From Bog-473 sp963824195 (GTDB lineage Bacteria > Actinomycetota > Acidimicrobiia > Acidimicrobiales > RAAP-2), in assembly GCA_963824195.1 (NCBI GenBank), contig CAWGOJ010000008.1, forward strand, positions 186,001-250,000: a stretch of 64,000 nucleotides of DNA, written 5' to 3'. A model generated the notes under the pieces. It was not told the origin of the DNA. It ran no database searches and was given only the letters and a program-made list of their open reading frames with translations. Below, one piece after another: positions 63,456-64,000 of the stretch; the first letter of the stretch is position 1, and every line of letters begins with the position of its first letter. The translations under genes were made by a program, and so were the position numbers.

Positions 63456-64000
63456 TCACGGCAGCAGCAGCAGCCCGAGCCGGCGCCGGGTGATGATCAC
63501 CCCGGCCGTGGCCATGATCACCAGGTAGGCGATGTGGCCCAGCAGGGTCCAGCTGAAGATGCCCAGGTCGGCGGCGCGGACGAGCACCACCCCCTGGTAG
63601 AGCGGCGTGCAGCGCACCACAGCCTGCAGCCAGCCCGGGTACACGGTGATCGGGTAGAAGGTGGCCGAGAAGAGGAAGAGGGGGATGAAGGCCAGCGAGA
63701 CCATGTCGAAGTCCTGCCAGGTCCGCATGTAGGTGGTGCCGGCCATGCCGGCGGCCGCGAAGGCCAGGCTGATCAGCACCGCCGCCGGCCAGCACAGCAC
63801 CGCCCAGGGCGAGACGATGTAGCCCAGCATCGCCATGATGGAGAGGAAGGCGGCCGAGTAGAGGGCGCCCCGCAGCACGCACCAGCTGAGCTCGCCCAGG
63901 GCCACGTCACCCACGCCGAGCGGCGTCGACAGCATGGCGTCGTAGGTCTTGGCGATCTTGAGCTTGAAGAAGACCAGGAAGGTCGAGTCGAGCATGGCCC
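63456..64000 (-). CDS. ABC-2-type transporter permease, 5' end cut by window
   Basis: At least 181 residues, continuing past the right edge. Hydrophobic segments near LRGALYSAAFLSIMAMLGYI, WPAAVLISLAFAAAG, LAFIPLFLFSATFYPITVYP and LGHIAYLVIMATAGVIIT, with the motif FPITVYPGW-like loop, match the NodJ/DrrB ABC-2 family that exports polysaccharides or drugs. The partner ATPase would be expected outside the window. It reads in the same direction as parA, 63 bases downstream of which the parA start lies. Confidence 0.82.
   Translation of the reverse strand, partial: AMLDSTFLVFFKLKIAKTYDAMLSTPLGVGDVALGELSWCVLRGALYSAAFLSIMAMLGYIVSPWAVLCWPAAVLISLAFAAAGMAGTTYMRTWQDFDMVSLAFIPLFLFSATFYPITVYPGWLQAVVRCTPLYQGVVLVRAADLGIFSWTLLGHIAYLVIMATAGVIITRRRLGLLLLP

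Overview
The window looks like a chromosomal segment of a high-GC actinobacterium, quite possibly a member of the Acidimicrobiia or a related deep lineage; that placement is an inference from content, not a computed result. The supporting signs are a very GC-rich sequence with many GTG and TTG starts, ATGA/GTGA stop-start overlaps, an actinobacterial-type LexA box, an ImuA'-ImuB-DnaE2 mutagenesis cassette, an ECF42-type sigma factor, a SigF/RsbW/RsbV/PP2C partner-switching module, and families common in soil actinobacteria (questin oxidase-like, CaiB/BaiF CoA transferase, EthD, Gfo/Idh/MocA, many SDRs and alpha/beta hydrolases). I saw no rRNA, tRNA, CRISPR array, phage, transposase or replication origin. 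No stretch longer than about 300 bases lacks a gene.

Layout. Positions 1-2087 hold a partial EthD protein and a DGPF-protein/ECF42 operon with a good match to the ECF42 promoter. Positions 2014-7925 are an SOS-mutagenesis island: imuA', imuB and dnaE2 on the minus strand and a divergent SRAP (YedK/HMCES) gene, with a perfect LexA palindrome lying over the imuA' start codon. Positions 7949-16747 carry a SnoaL-like protein, a Tat-exported phospholipase C, conserved hypotheticals, a MarR/MFS efflux pair with a clear promoter and operator, a split Clp-N protein, RidA and a cyclic-nucleotide-binding protein. Positions 16921-38074 are mostly single catabolic or accessory enzymes: hydrolases, aldo/keto reductase, CoA transferase, dehydratase, NagB-like deaminase, sulfotransferase, TauD dioxygenase, CadD-like exporter and an orphan FtsX-type permease.

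Positions 38176-50643 form the most striking block, nine consecutive minus-strand genes: a GH4 glycosidase with the CHEV motif, a 3-hydroxyisobutyrate-dehydrogenase-family enzyme, an aldolase, an FGGY kinase, a LarA-like protein, an MFS-LivF fusion, a LivH-LivM fusion, LivG and a periplasmic binding protein. The first five are tightly coupled and the transporter follows after 50 bases, which suggests an uptake and breakdown pathway for a sugar-acid compound rather than amino-acid import.

Positions 50668-57232 hold small enzymes, two SDRs, a frameshifted epimerase, a P-loop nucleotide kinase-like gene and an APC permease. Positions 57377-62800 are the stress-sigma module, with two divergent SigF-like promoters in the intergenic region. 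The window ends with an orphan ParA and a partial ABC-2 permease.

Five genes are interrupted by one-base (mod 3) frame changes, two also or instead have internal deletions relative to their families, and two appear to need non-standard start codons. Either the assembly has uncorrected indels or this genome carries several decaying genes; read-level evidence is needed to tell.
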